From assembly GCF_022346945.1 (NCBI RefSeq), contig NZ_JAKRNI010000017.1, positions 1-64,000 on the forward strand: 64,000 nt of DNA, read 5' to 3'. The translations under genes and the position numbers were made by a program. This stretch comes from Microbacterium sp. ACRRU. GTDB lineage: Bacteria > Actinomycetota > Actinomycetes > Actinomycetales > Microbacteriaceae. A model generated the notes under the pieces. It had not been told where the DNA came from. It ran no database searches and worked only from the letters and a program-made list of their open reading frames with translations. Below are positions 34,952 through 42,765 of the stretch, piece by piece (positions within the stretch are counted from its first letter, which is position 1; each line of letters starts with the position of its first letter).

Positions 34952-35977
34952 ATGAGTCACCACCACGACCACGCGCACCCGACGGTGTCGGCGAAACCGA
35001 TGAGCCGACGGACGCTCTTGAAAGCCCTCGCCGCCTCGTCGGTCGCCATCGGCATCGGCGCCGCGGCAGGACCGGCGGCTGCGGCGACCACGGGCCTCGG
35101 CGCACGCGCCGCCGCACCCGGTGTCGGCACCGGCAAGCGGCTCGTTCCCGTCAACCGCATCGGCATCCAGCTCTACACGATCCGCGACAAGGTCAGCTCG
35201 CTGGGCTTCCGCGCGGTGTTCGAAGAGCTGGCGAGCATCGGCTACTCGGAGATCGAGTTCGCCGGATACACGCAGGGCCAGGTCGGCGCCATCACGCCGC
35301 AGCAGATCCGGCAACTGCTCGACGACAACGGCCTGCGCGCCGCCGGCTCGCACGTCAACCTCACACCGGAGAACATCGACCAACAGCTCGAGATCGCGCA
35401 CATCCTCGGCACCCCCCACCTGGGGCAGGGAGGACCGATCGCGGGCGGTTACGGCGGGCCCATCGCGCGCGACGCCTGGGTGTCGGCGATCGAGGTGTGG
35501 AACCAGATGGGAGCGAAAGCCAAGGCATCCGGGATCAAGCTCTACTCGCACAACCACGCCCAGGAGTTCGGCTTCACCACCGATACGCAGGAGCGCGTCT
35601 ACGACCTGCTGTGGGAGGGCTTCGACCGCGAGCTGGTGTTCTTCGAGATGGACGTGTACTGGGCCCACGTCGGCAAGCACCTGTACCCCGGGTTCGAGCC
35701 GATCGACTACATCACCCGTGACCCGCGACGCTTCCCGATCCTGCACCTCAAGGACGGAAAGGTGAACCCGGAGAGCGCCAACGGCTACGACATCATCGAG
35801 TTCGGCGCGGGCGACATCGACTACACCGCGTTCCTTTCGCAGCTGCGCGATCGCGGCCAGCGCTACGGCATGTTCGAGCAGGACAACGCCGCCACCTCGG
35901 CCGTCGGCGGCAACCCGCTGAACTCGCTCGGCAACGCCGACCGCAGCTACGACCGGATCGCCGCTCTGCGCGGCTGA
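34952..35977 (+). CDS. Tat-exported sugar phosphate isomerase/epimerase (TIM barrel)
   Basis: This 341-residue AP-endonuclease-2-type TIM barrel (xylose isomerase-like) would epimerise or isomerise a sugar, keto-sugar or inositol. The N-terminus carries a twin-arginine signal: KPMSRRTLLKALAASSVAIGIGAAAGPAAA, residues about 15-45. The barrel starts with IGIQLYTIRDKVSSLGF. Metal-site segments include LYSHNHAQEFGF near residue 190, VFFEMDVYWAHVGKHLYP near 228, FPILHLKDGK near 258, and RYGMFEQDNA near 303. GAAGGAG precedes the ATG. Isomerases of this fold are normally cytoplasmic, so export implies an extracellular substrate such as a keto-sugar made by the adjacent dehydrogenase. Confidence 0.92.
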   Translation: MSHHHDHAHPTVSAKPMSRRTLLKALAASSVAIGIGAAAGPAAAATTGLGARAAAPGVGTGKRLVPVNRIGIQLYTIRDKVSSLGFRAVFEELASIGYSEIEFAGYTQGQVGAITPQQIRQLLDDNGLRAAGSHVNLTPENIDQQLEIAHILGTPHLGQGGPIAGGYGGPIARDAWVSAIEVWNQMGAKAKASGIKLYSHNHAQEFGFTTDTQERVYDLLWEGFDRELVFFEMDVYWAHVGKHLYPGFEPIDYITRDPRRFPILHLKDGKVNPESANGYDIIEFGAGDIDYTAFLSQLRDRGQRYGMFEQDNAATSAVGGNPLNSLGNADRSYDRIAALRG

Positions 35978-35992
35978 GACCAGGAAGAAGAG

Positions 35993-37264
35993 ATGAACAG
36001 ACTCAGCAAACTCAGCACGGTCGGCCTTCTCGTCGTCGGGGGCAGCGTCGTCGCCGTTCCCGCGTACGCGGCCGACCTGTCCTGCACCGAAGACCTGGGG
36101 AGCCAGACCGTCTCCGGCTCGCTCGTCGTCCCCGGCGGCGCCGACTGCGTCCTGGGCGGCGCCACCGTCGAGGGCGACATCATCATCGAACCGGGCGGCT
36201 GGCTGGATGCCACGTCGGTCACCGTGACCGGGGATGTCATCGCCACCGACGCGTACGGGGTGTCGCTGGACGGCACCAGCGTCGCGGGCGACATCAGCGC
36301 CTACTCGGCCGACACCACCGTCGGCTTCCTCTACGTCACGGACCTGCGCGTCGGTGGCTCGGTGGAGGCGGGCGGCATCGACGTCGAGGTGACCGACAGC
36401 GCGATCAGCGGCTCCCTGCTCACGCAGCAGGCGAACTACGTCGACCTCGTCCGCACGTCGGTCGACGGCGACGTGTCGGTCGACGGCTCGGGGTGGGGGG
36501 TGTCCCTGACCGGAGCCATCGTCAAGGGCGATGTCGCCGTGAGCAACAGCGCACGCGACGTGCTCGTGGGCGCCACCGCCGACGGGGAGGCCGACGCCTT
36601 CGCCAACACCATCGGCGGCGGCCTGTCCATGACCGGCAACAACGCCAACCTGCGGGTCGCGGCCACCACCGTGTACGGGGCGCTGACGCTGGACGGCAAC
36701 TCCCCCGTCGCGGCACTCGGCGGCGGGGTACGCGCAGGATCGACGACCGGGGACTACACCGGCGACGAACCCGCAGCGCCCCCGGCGGGCGACCAGTCCA
36801 TCGCCGTGACCGTCCCCGATCAGGGCTCGGGCGAGCTCACATGGTCGATCGAGGGCACATCGGCGCTCGTCGATCTGGGTGTGGCGTCGGAGGAGCTCGA
36901 CCACTACCACGCCTCCGGCGAGATCGTCCCGATCCGCATCCAGGACACCCGCGCCGGCAACCCCGGGTGGTCGCTGACCGCCCAGGTGTCGGACTTCCTC
37001 GCCGGTGGCGAGGCGGTCTCGAGCAAATACCTCGGCTGGACGCCCGAGGTGCTCGAGACGGCGGGCGGCGCTGTCGCCGGTGCGCCGGTCGCCTCGGGCT
37101 TCGACGAGGGCCAGGGACTGTCGATCGCCCGCACCCTCGCCCAGGCCAACGACGGCCACGAGCGGGGATCCTCGCTCGTGGGCGCCGACCTGGATCTCAA
37201 GCTCCCGCTCGAGACCCCCCGCGGCACCTACACCGCGACCGTGACGCTGACCGCCCTCAGCTGA
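35993..37264 (+). CDS. Secreted beta-helix-like protein with C-terminal WxL domain
   Basis: This 423-residue surface protein has a signal peptide ending VPAYAADLSC. About 230 residues of short imperfect repeats of the form xxVxGDVxVxxxxVxV follow (GDIIIEPGGWLDATSVTVTG, GDVSVDGSGWGVSLTG), the look of a right-handed beta-solenoid. The last 150 residues form a WxL domain: NPGWSLTAQVSDFLAGG, KYLGWTPEVLETAGG, then LKLPLETPRGTYTATVTLTALS. GGAAGAAGAG precedes the ATG and the gap to the Tat isomerase gene is only 15 bp. WxL domains bind peptidoglycan, so the solenoid would be displayed on the wall. The partner DUF916 gene follows. Confidence 0.88.
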   Translation: MNRLSKLSTVGLLVVGGSVVAVPAYAADLSCTEDLGSQTVSGSLVVPGGADCVLGGATVEGDIIIEPGGWLDATSVTVTGDVIATDAYGVSLDGTSVAGDISAYSADTTVGFLYVTDLRVGGSVEAGGIDVEVTDSAISGSLLTQQANYVDLVRTSVDGDVSVDGSGWGVSLTGAIVKGDVAVSNSARDVLVGATADGEADAFANTIGGGLSMTGNNANLRVAATTVYGALTLDGNSPVAALGGGVRAGSTTGDYTGDEPAAPPAGDQSIAVTVPDQGSGELTWSIEGTSALVDLGVASEELDHYHASGEIVPIRIQDTRAGNPGWSLTAQVSDFLAGGEAVSSKYLGWTPEVLETAGGAVAGAPVASGFDEGQGLSIARTLAQANDGHERGSSLVGADLDLKLPLETPRGTYTATVTLTALS

Positions 37265-37272
37265 CGTTCCGC

Positions 37273-37310
37273 CCGCCGGGGCCGTGGCATCACCCCCACG
37301 GTCCCGGCGG
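37273..37310 (+). terminator. Hairpin between WxL and DUF916 genes
   Basis: CCGCCGGGGCCGTGG and CCACGGTCCCGGCGG pair over 15 bp with one G-T wobble around an eight-base loop, in the 72-bp gap between the two genes. It may attenuate DUF916 expression relative to the WxL gene. Confidence 0.65.
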
Positions 37311-37336
37311 ATCCCCTCGACCGAAAGCCTCCGCCC

Positions 37337-38515
37337 ATGTCCCCGGCGATCCCGTCCCCCTCACCCCGTCATCCTCGCGGCGCCTTGCGTGCCCTCGTCC
37401 CGGTCATCCTCGGCCTCGCTCTCGCTCTGGCGCTCCCCGCCGGAGCCCAGGCCGCGAGCGCTCCCGCTCCCGACACCACGGTCACGTGGAGCGTGAAGCC
37501 CGCCGACACCGCGCAGGGCAGCGACCGCCCCAACTACGCGTACGAGCTCACCCCCGGCGGCACCGTCGGCGACGCGCTGTCCGTGACCAACCGCAGCCCG
37601 GCGCCGATCACCCTGCGCGTTTACGCCGCGGACGGTTTCCTCACCCCCGACGGCGCGCTCGACATCCTCGCCGGCGGCGAGGAATCCACCGAGCTCGGCA
37701 GCTGGGTCGACATCGACAGTCCGCAGATCACCCTCGACAGCGGCGCGAGCACCGATGTGCCCTTCCGCATCGCTGTTCCCGCCGACGCGCCGCCCGGCGA
37801 CTACGCGGCAGGGGTCGTGGCATCCATGCTCGTCACCGCCGACACGGGGACGGTCACCGAGCGTCGCCTCGGTTCGCGCGTGCACGTGCGCGTGCTCGGA
37901 GACATCGCACCCGCCCTGACGCTGACGGACGTCGCGGTCGATTACCGCGGCGGCCTGAACCCCGTCGAGGCGGGCTCGGCCGTGGTGACCTACACCGTGG
38001 CGAACACCGGCAACGCGCGACTCGACCCGGGCGTCGAGGTCGCGCTGGGTGGACCGTTCGGCTGGGCGACCGTCTCGACGAGCGACGACGTGCCCGAGCT
38101 GCTTCCGGGCAGTCGCCTGGAACGCACCGTCGAGGTCGCCGGTGTGGCCCCGCTCGGTCTGCTCACGGCCGATGTGACCGCAACTTCGCAGGTCGTCTCG
38201 CGTACCCTGACCGGAACCGAGCCATCGACGTTCGACCCGCTGGTGACGGTCGGCTCCGCAGCCACCGCAGCGATGCCATGGACGACGCTGGCGATCGTCG
38301 CGCTGGTGGCGGCCCTCGTGGCCTGGCGGATCGTCGCCGCCCGACGGCGGCGCGCGGCGCACGCGCGCGAGATCGCCGCCGCCGTCGCCGCGGCCACAGC
38401 CGACCGTGACGCGTCCGGCTTCCCCACCGATACGTCCCGATCCCCCGCCGAAGCATCGACGGACACGACCGACGCCGCCGCCGAACCCGAGCCGGCCGCG
38501 CCGCGGTCGCCGTGA
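37337..38515 (+). CDS. DUF916 (WxL-associated) membrane protein, second copy
   Basis: This 392-residue exported protein is paralogous to the one at 29277. After a signal peptide (GLALALALPAGAQAASA) the DUF916 domain reads TVTWSVKPADTAQGSDRPNYAYELTPGGTV, followed by FRIAVPADAPPGDYAAGVVASM. An Ig-like part (VVTYTVANTGNARLDPG) leads to one C-terminal helix (AAMPWTTLAIVALVAALVAWRIV). A basic, then acidic/Pro-rich cytoplasmic tail of about 60 residues ends it. The matching phrases in the two copies (PPGDYAAG and TPGDHAAG; NTGNARLD and NSGNTALD) show duplication of the WxL module. The longer tail is specific to this copy. Only a weak GAAAG precedes the ATG. Confidence 0.88.
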   Translation: MSPAIPSPSPRHPRGALRALVPVILGLALALALPAGAQAASAPAPDTTVTWSVKPADTAQGSDRPNYAYELTPGGTVGDALSVTNRSPAPITLRVYAADGFLTPDGALDILAGGEESTELGSWVDIDSPQITLDSGASTDVPFRIAVPADAPPGDYAAGVVASMLVTADTGTVTERRLGSRVHVRVLGDIAPALTLTDVAVDYRGGLNPVEAGSAVVTYTVANTGNARLDPGVEVALGGPFGWATVSTSDDVPELLPGSRLERTVEVAGVAPLGLLTADVTATSQVVSRTLTGTEPSTFDPLVTVGSAATAAMPWTTLAIVALVAALVAWRIVAARRRRAAHAREIAAAVAAATADRDASGFPTDTSRSPAEASTDTTDAAAEPEPAAPRSP

Positions 38516-38520
38516 GACCG

Positions 38521-38555
38521 CTCGCGGCGCGCGGAGGGACACTGCGCGCCGCGAG
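38521..38555. terminator. Terminator hairpin between DUF916 and ROK genes
   Basis: CTCGCGGCGCGC and GCGCGCCGCGAG pair perfectly over 12 bp with an 11-base loop, five bases after the DUF916 stop and ahead of the convergent ROK gene. Confidence 0.8.
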
Positions 38556-38647
38556 CTACACCCGATGCCCGTCGCGCCCCGCGCGGCGGGCATCGTCGTG
38601 AGCGCAACGAATCTCCGCCCCCGGCGGGGGCGGCGACCCTGTGTGAC

Positions 38648-39829
38648 TCAGACCCGCAGGAAGCCCGTGCTCAACGACTCCGGCGACAGGGCGTGCTCGA
38701 CGGCGAGCATGCTCGCGCCGATCACACCGGCCTTCTCGGCCGTGAGCGACTGCACGATGGAGAGGTATTCGGTGGCCAGCGGCGTGGAGCGCGTGTACAC
38801 GACCTCGCGAACACCCGCGATCAAGTGCTCGCCCACGCGCGCCATCGACCCGCCGATCGCGATCACCGAAGGGTTCATGAGGCTCACGCAGGTCGTGAGG
38901 ACGTCCCCGATGTCACGGCCGGCCTGGCGGACGGCCTGGATCGCGTCGATGTTGCCGCGCTTGACGAGGTCGACCACGTCCGAGCCGGTGTGGGCCTCGA
39001 TGCCGTCGCGTCGCAGAGCCCGGGCGATGGCGGGACCGGATGCCAACGCCTCGAGGCACCCACGATTACCGCACTGGCACGGGATGTCGACTCCGCGAGC
39101 GACCTGGACGTGCCCGATGTCGCCGGCGATGCCCTGCGCACCGCGCTGGAGCTCACCACCGGAGATGATGCCCGTGCCGATACCCGTGGCCACCTTGACG
39201 AACATGAAGTGGTCGATGCTGGGCCACGCGATGCTCCGCTCGCCGAGCGCCATGATGTTGACGTCGTTGTCGACGAGCACAGGGACCGGCATGTGCTGGT
39301 AGATCCAGCCGGGGATGTCGAAACGGTCCCAACCGGGCATGATCGGGGGATTCACCGGCTGACCGGTGGAGTGCTCGACCGGTCCGGGGACACCGATGCC
39401 CATGGCCGCGACGTCCGACACCGATCGGCCGGACGCCGAGAGCAGTTCCGTGGCCCCGTCGACGAGCCAGCTGAGCACCGGTTCGGGGCCGAGGGCGATG
39501 TCGAGCTCGCCGGTCTTCTCGTTCAGGACTTTTCCCGTGAGGTCGGCGACGGCGACCGTGGCGTGGGAGGCGCCGATGTCGACGGCGATGACCACTTTGG
39601 CGGCAGGGTTGATCGCGAACTGCGAGGGCGGCCGACCTCCCGTGGAGACCGCGTCGGCCACCGGGGTGATGAGCCCCATGCGCATCAATTCGTCGACACG
39701 GACGGCGACCGTCGAACGAGCCAGGCCCGTCGACTTGGCCAGCTCGGCCCGGGTGCGCGGGACCCCGTCGCGGAGCAGCTGGAACAGCTGGCTCACGCCG
39801 GTCACCGGCTGCGCAGAATCCGTGGTCAT
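38648..39829 (-). CDS. ROK family transcriptional regulator
   Basis: This 393-residue regulator has a winged helix-turn-helix at residues about 10-70 (LFQLLRDGVPRTRAELAKSTGLARSTVAVRVDELMRMGL). A ROK sugar-kinase-like domain follows, with the ATP-binding-like opening VVIAVDIGASHATVAVADLTG near residue 86 and the zinc-binding motif GHVQVARGVDIPCQCGNRGCLEA near residue 245. Such proteins repress sugar genes and release DNA on binding a sugar or its phosphate. The ATG at 39829 is preferred over a GTG three codons earlier. It lies directly downstream of the ABC permease gene on the same strand and is the only sugar regulator in the 25-53 kb locus, making it the best candidate controller. Confidence 0.93.
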   Translation of the reverse strand: MTTDSAQPVTGVSQLFQLLRDGVPRTRAELAKSTGLARSTVAVRVDELMRMGLITPVADAVSTGGRPPSQFAINPAAKVVIAVDIGASHATVAVADLTGKVLNEKTGELDIALGPEPVLSWLVDGATELLSASGRSVSDVAAMGIGVPGPVEHSTGQPVNPPIMPGWDRFDIPGWIYQHMPVPVLVDNDVNIMALGERSIAWPSIDHFMFVKVATGIGTGIISGGELQRGAQGIAGDIGHVQVARGVDIPCQCGNRGCLEALASGPAIARALRRDGIEAHTGSDVVDLVKRGNIDAIQAVRQAGRDIGDVLTTCVSLMNPSVIAIGGSMARVGEHLIAGVREVVYTRSTPLATEYLSIVQSLTAEKAGVIGASMLAVEHALSPESLSTGFLRV

Positions 39830-39930
39830 TCTCTTCACACCCTCAGTACACCACTAGCTCGTCTGTGTGCGGTTCACGCACCGACGGCGACCACGCGGAA
39901 CCCCGCGGCCGCCGTCGGCGTTCATGTCCG

Positions 39931-40980
39931 TCAGTTACGTCCGGGCGAGCGCGCGAAGCGCTGCTGCAGCAGAACGGCGACGACGATGATGACGCCCTTC
40001 GCCACCGCTTGGAAGGACGACGACAGGTTGTTCTGGACGAACACGTTCGACAGGGTCGAGAAGATCAGCACACCGAACACCGTTCCGGTGACGGTGCCTC
40101 GCCCGCCCACGAGCAGCGTTCCGCCGACGACGACGGCCGCGATCACGTCGAGCTCCAGCAGGAGACCGTGCGTCGAGGTTCCGGCGGTGGTTCGCCCGAG
40201 GAACATGATCGCGGCGATGCCGGATGCCAGACCCGTCAAGCCGTAGAGCCACATCGTGTGTCGCCGCACGTTGATGCCGGCCAGTCGCGCCGCTTCGCGG
40301 TTGCCACCGATGGCGACCGTCCGGCGACCGAACGTGGTGCGGTTGAGCAGGACCCATCCCAGCGCCGCGACGATCGCGAAGATCCAGATGAGGATGTCGA
40401 TACCGAGGAAGTCGGCGTTCATCACGGTGACGAAGCCGCGGTCCTCCACCACGAGGGTGCGACGATCCGCGAGGATCTCGGCGAGACCGCGGGCACCGAC
40501 GAGCATGGCCAGCGTCGCCATGAAGGCCACGACGTTGCCGTAGGCGATCACGAGACCGTTGATGAGCCCCGCGCCCACGCCCACCAGGAGGGCGATGACG
40601 ACCATCACGCTCCAGTGCAGAGAATCGGCGAGGTCCTGGACGGCCGCCAAGGTGGCGGCCACCGAGGCGAGACCGACGACGGAACCGACCGAGAGGTCGA
40701 TCCCCCCGGCGATGATCACGAAGGTCATGGCGATGGCGACGACACCGGTCGTCGAGGCGAGCCTCAGGATGACGAGGACGTTGTCGAGGCTCGTAAAGGA
40801 TCCCGGCGCCGTGACGGCGCCGACGATCACGATCAGCAACAGCGCGACGACGAGGCCGAGATTGCGTCCGGCGGGGCCGGAGAGGAGGCGGCGCCACGCG
40901 GGCGTGGCCGTCGTGACAGGCGCGGTGCCGGTCTCGGTCGGCACGGTCCGCGCACGGGTCGGGGTGGTCGGCTCGCTCAC
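39931..40980 (-). CDS. Ribose/inositol-type ABC transporter permease (RbsC family)
   Basis: This is the membrane permease of a CUT2 sugar importer, 349 residues with about ten hydrophobic segments. It has a Thr/Pro-rich N-terminal tail. Family segments are ITAPGSFTSLDNVLVILR-like near residue 55, FVIIAGGIDLSVGSVVGLASV near residue 87, and TTFGRRTVAIGGNREAARLAGINV near residue 216. The ATG overlaps the ATPase stop by 4 bp (ATGA). The ROK gene follows about 100 bp downstream. CUT2 systems take up ribose, xylose, galactose, inositol and related monosaccharides. Confidence 0.94.
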   Translation of the reverse strand: MSEPTTPTRARTVPTETGTAPVTTATPAWRRLLSGPAGRNLGLVVALLLIVIVGAVTAPGSFTSLDNVLVILRLASTTGVVAIAMTFVIIAGGIDLSVGSVVGLASVAATLAAVQDLADSLHWSVMVVIALLVGVGAGLINGLVIAYGNVVAFMATLAMLVGARGLAEILADRRTLVVEDRGFVTVMNADFLGIDILIWIFAIVAALGWVLLNRTTFGRRTVAIGGNREAARLAGINVRRHTMWLYGLTGLASGIAAIMFLGRTTAGTSTHGLLLELDVIAAVVVGGTLLVGGRGTVTGTVFGVLIFSTLSNVFVQNNLSSSFQAVAKGVIIVVAVLLQQRFARSPGRN

Positions 40981-42497
40981 GCGGCGGATCCTTTCATAAC
41001 GAGGTCGAGCACGCCGTGCTCGTCGATCTGGTGGGAGGGAAGCGTGCGGAGGACACGGCCGTCGGCGACGACGAGGACGATGTCGGCGAGGCCGAGCACC
41101 TCCTCGATCTCGCTCGAGACCACGACCACGGCGTTACCGGCCGCGGCCAGGCGACGGATCAGGGCATAGATTTCGGCACGTGCGCCGACGTCGACGCCGC
41201 GCGTGGGCTCGTCCAGCAGAAGCACGCTCGTGCCGTGGATGAGCCAGCGCGCGAGGAGGATCTTCTGCTGGTTGCCGCCGGAGAGGGTGCGGGCGGCGCG
41301 GTCGGGATCGGCGGGGCGGAGTTCTAACGCCTCGATCTGCTCGGCCGCGACACGGCGCGCGCCCTTGTCGTCGAGGAAACCACCGCGCGCGAAGCGCGAC
41401 ATCGAGGCAAGGGTGGCGTTGACGTAGATCGGCTCGTCGAGGACGAGGCCCTGGCTCTTACGCTCCTCGGGCGACAGCCCCACCCCCGCGCGAACAGCAG
41501 CGGTGACCGAGCCCCGAGGGAGTACCCGGTCGCGAACGCGCACTCTTCCGGCGGTGGCCCGGCGGGCGCCGTAGACGGTTTCGAGGATTTCGGAGCGACC
41601 GGAGCCGACGAGTCCCGCAAGTCCGACCACCTCGCCGGCGCGAACACGGAACGAGACGTCGGAGAAGACGCCGTCCAGAGCAAGATCCTCGACATCGAGG
41701 ATCACCGGGGCATCGGAGGCAACCGGCGACCGCTCGGGGAACACGTTGCTGACGTCACGGCCCGTCATGAGCCGGATGAGTTCCGCCGTGGGGGTGTCGG
41801 AGGCGGGGAGCCCGACCGCGGTGGTACGCCCGTCCTTCAGAACGGTGATGCGGTCTCCGATCTCTCGGATCTCCTCCAGACGGTGGGTGATGTAGACCAC
41901 GGCGATCCCCGCGGCCGTGAGCTCGCGCACGACGGCGAAGAGGTTCTTCACCTCCTCGCTGTCGAGGACGGCGGAGGGCTCGTCCATGATGATCAGCTTG
42001 ATGTCGTGTGAGAGCGCGCGTGCCATGCTGACGATCTCTTTGTTCGCAGCGCTGAGCGTCCCCACCTCGGTGTGCGGGGACAGGCTGGCATGCCCGAGGC
42101 GTCGGAGCAGCTCGGTTGTGCGCCGTGCGGCCTCGGAGCGCTTCGTGAAGCCGCCGCTGGCCAGTTCGTGGCCGAGGAAGATGTTCTCGGCGATCGTGAG
42201 CCCGTCGACGACGTCGAGCTCTTGGTACATGGTGGCGATGCCCAACTCGATGGCGGCCTGCGGCGTGGGGATTTCGACGGCCTCTCCGAGCCACGAGATC
42301 TGTCCGCCGTCCGGGCGGTGAACACCGGCGAGGGTCTTGATGAGCGTGGACTTCCCCGCTCCGTTCTGACCGAGCACGCAGTGCACCTCGCCGGCGCGGA
42401 CCTCCAGATCAACGCCGCGGAGGGCGCGCACGCCGGCGAACGACTTCGTCACGCCGCGAACGTCGAGTAATGACGATGGATGGTCAACTTTGATCAC
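40977..42497 (-). CDS. Ribose/inositol-type ABC transporter ATP-binding protein (RbsA family)
   Basis: This double ATPase of a CUT2 importer has 506 residues. The first half has Walker A GQNGAGKSTLIKTLAG near residue 39, a degenerate signature (TLSAANKEIVSMARAL) and Walker B IIMDEPSAVLDS. The second half has a degenerate P-loop (GLAGLVGSGRSEILETV), an intact signature LSGGNQQKILLARWLI and LLLDEPTRGVDVGA, the normal asymmetry of this family. The GTG at 42497 was chosen from the protein alignment. A TATGTT box ends six bases before it (leaderless), and a GTCAACTTTGATCAC palindrome-like element covers the start itself. The binding protein gene is divergent. Confidence 0.94.
   Translation of the reverse strand: MIKVDHPSSLLDVRGVTKSFAGVRALRGVDLEVRAGEVHCVLGQNGAGKSTLIKTLAGVHRPDGGQISWLGEAVEIPTPQAAIELGIATMYQELDVVDGLTIAENIFLGHELASGGFTKRSEAARRTTELLRRLGHASLSPHTEVGTLSAANKEIVSMARALSHDIKLIIMDEPSAVLDSEEVKNLFAVVRELTAAGIAVVYITHRLEEIREIGDRITVLKDGRTTAVGLPASDTPTAELIRLMTGRDVSNVFPERSPVASDAPVILDVEDLALDGVFSDVSFRVRAGEVVGLAGLVGSGRSEILETVYGARRATAGRVRVRDRVLPRGSVTAAVRAGVGLSPEERKSQGLVLDEPIYVNATLASMSRFARGGFLDDKGARRVAAEQIEALELRPADPDRAARTLSGGNQQKILLARWLIHGTSVLLLDEPTRGVDVGARAEIYALIRRLAAAGNAVVVVSSEIEEVLGLADIVLVVADGRVLRTLPSHQIDEHGVLDLVMKGSAA
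42483..42497 (-). promoter_or_regulatory. Operator-like element over the rbsA-type start
   Basis: GTCAACTTTGATCAC lies exactly at the GTG start of the ATPase gene; on the minus strand it reads GTGATCAAAGTTGAC. It matches the GTCAACTTTTG element of other promoters in this locus except for one missing T. A protein bound here would block a leaderless transcript. Confidence 0.5.
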
Positions 42498-42640
42498 CGG
42501 CCGAACATAACACGCCCCTAGAACGCGGCGCGACCCCATCCGGCGGGAATTCTGCTCCGGGAGATGTAAGGCCCTCGCGCACTCGCCGCGGCCTTCTGCG
42601 GCACGATCCTGTCGATGCCACCGACTTATAACCGACAGAT

Positions 42641-42679
42641 AACAAAAGTTGACTACCCGAGCGTCACTTCTGCTAGCGT
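42641..42679 (+). promoter_or_regulatory. Promoter of the binding-protein operon with CAAAAGTTGAC element
   Basis: CAAAAGTTGAC (42643-42653) is the exact reverse of the GTCAACTTTTG core at 28407-28417. Its last bases form the -35 box TTGACT (42649-42654). The best -10 box is TAGCGT (42674-42679) with a long 19-base spacer. The A/T-rich stretch TTATAACCGACAGATAAC lies just upstream. Confidence 0.6.
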
Positions 42680-42765
42680 GAGCCACGTCAACGAGGACCT
42701 CCGTGAATCCGAACGCCCGGGGCCCCGATGGCACCCCAGCTGCATCACATTCAAGGAGGAAGAAC

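Noticed and set aside
31030..34953. A 1307-residue open frame on the minus strand opposite the dehydrogenase gene
   Set aside because: It is rich in Arg, Gly, Val and Asp with no recognisable domain, while the plus strand carries a signal peptide and known domains. Long antisense frames are expected at this GC content.
38648..39829. The ROK protein as a glucokinase
   Set aside because: It has an N-terminal winged helix-turn-helix and lies among transport genes, so a regulator is the better call.
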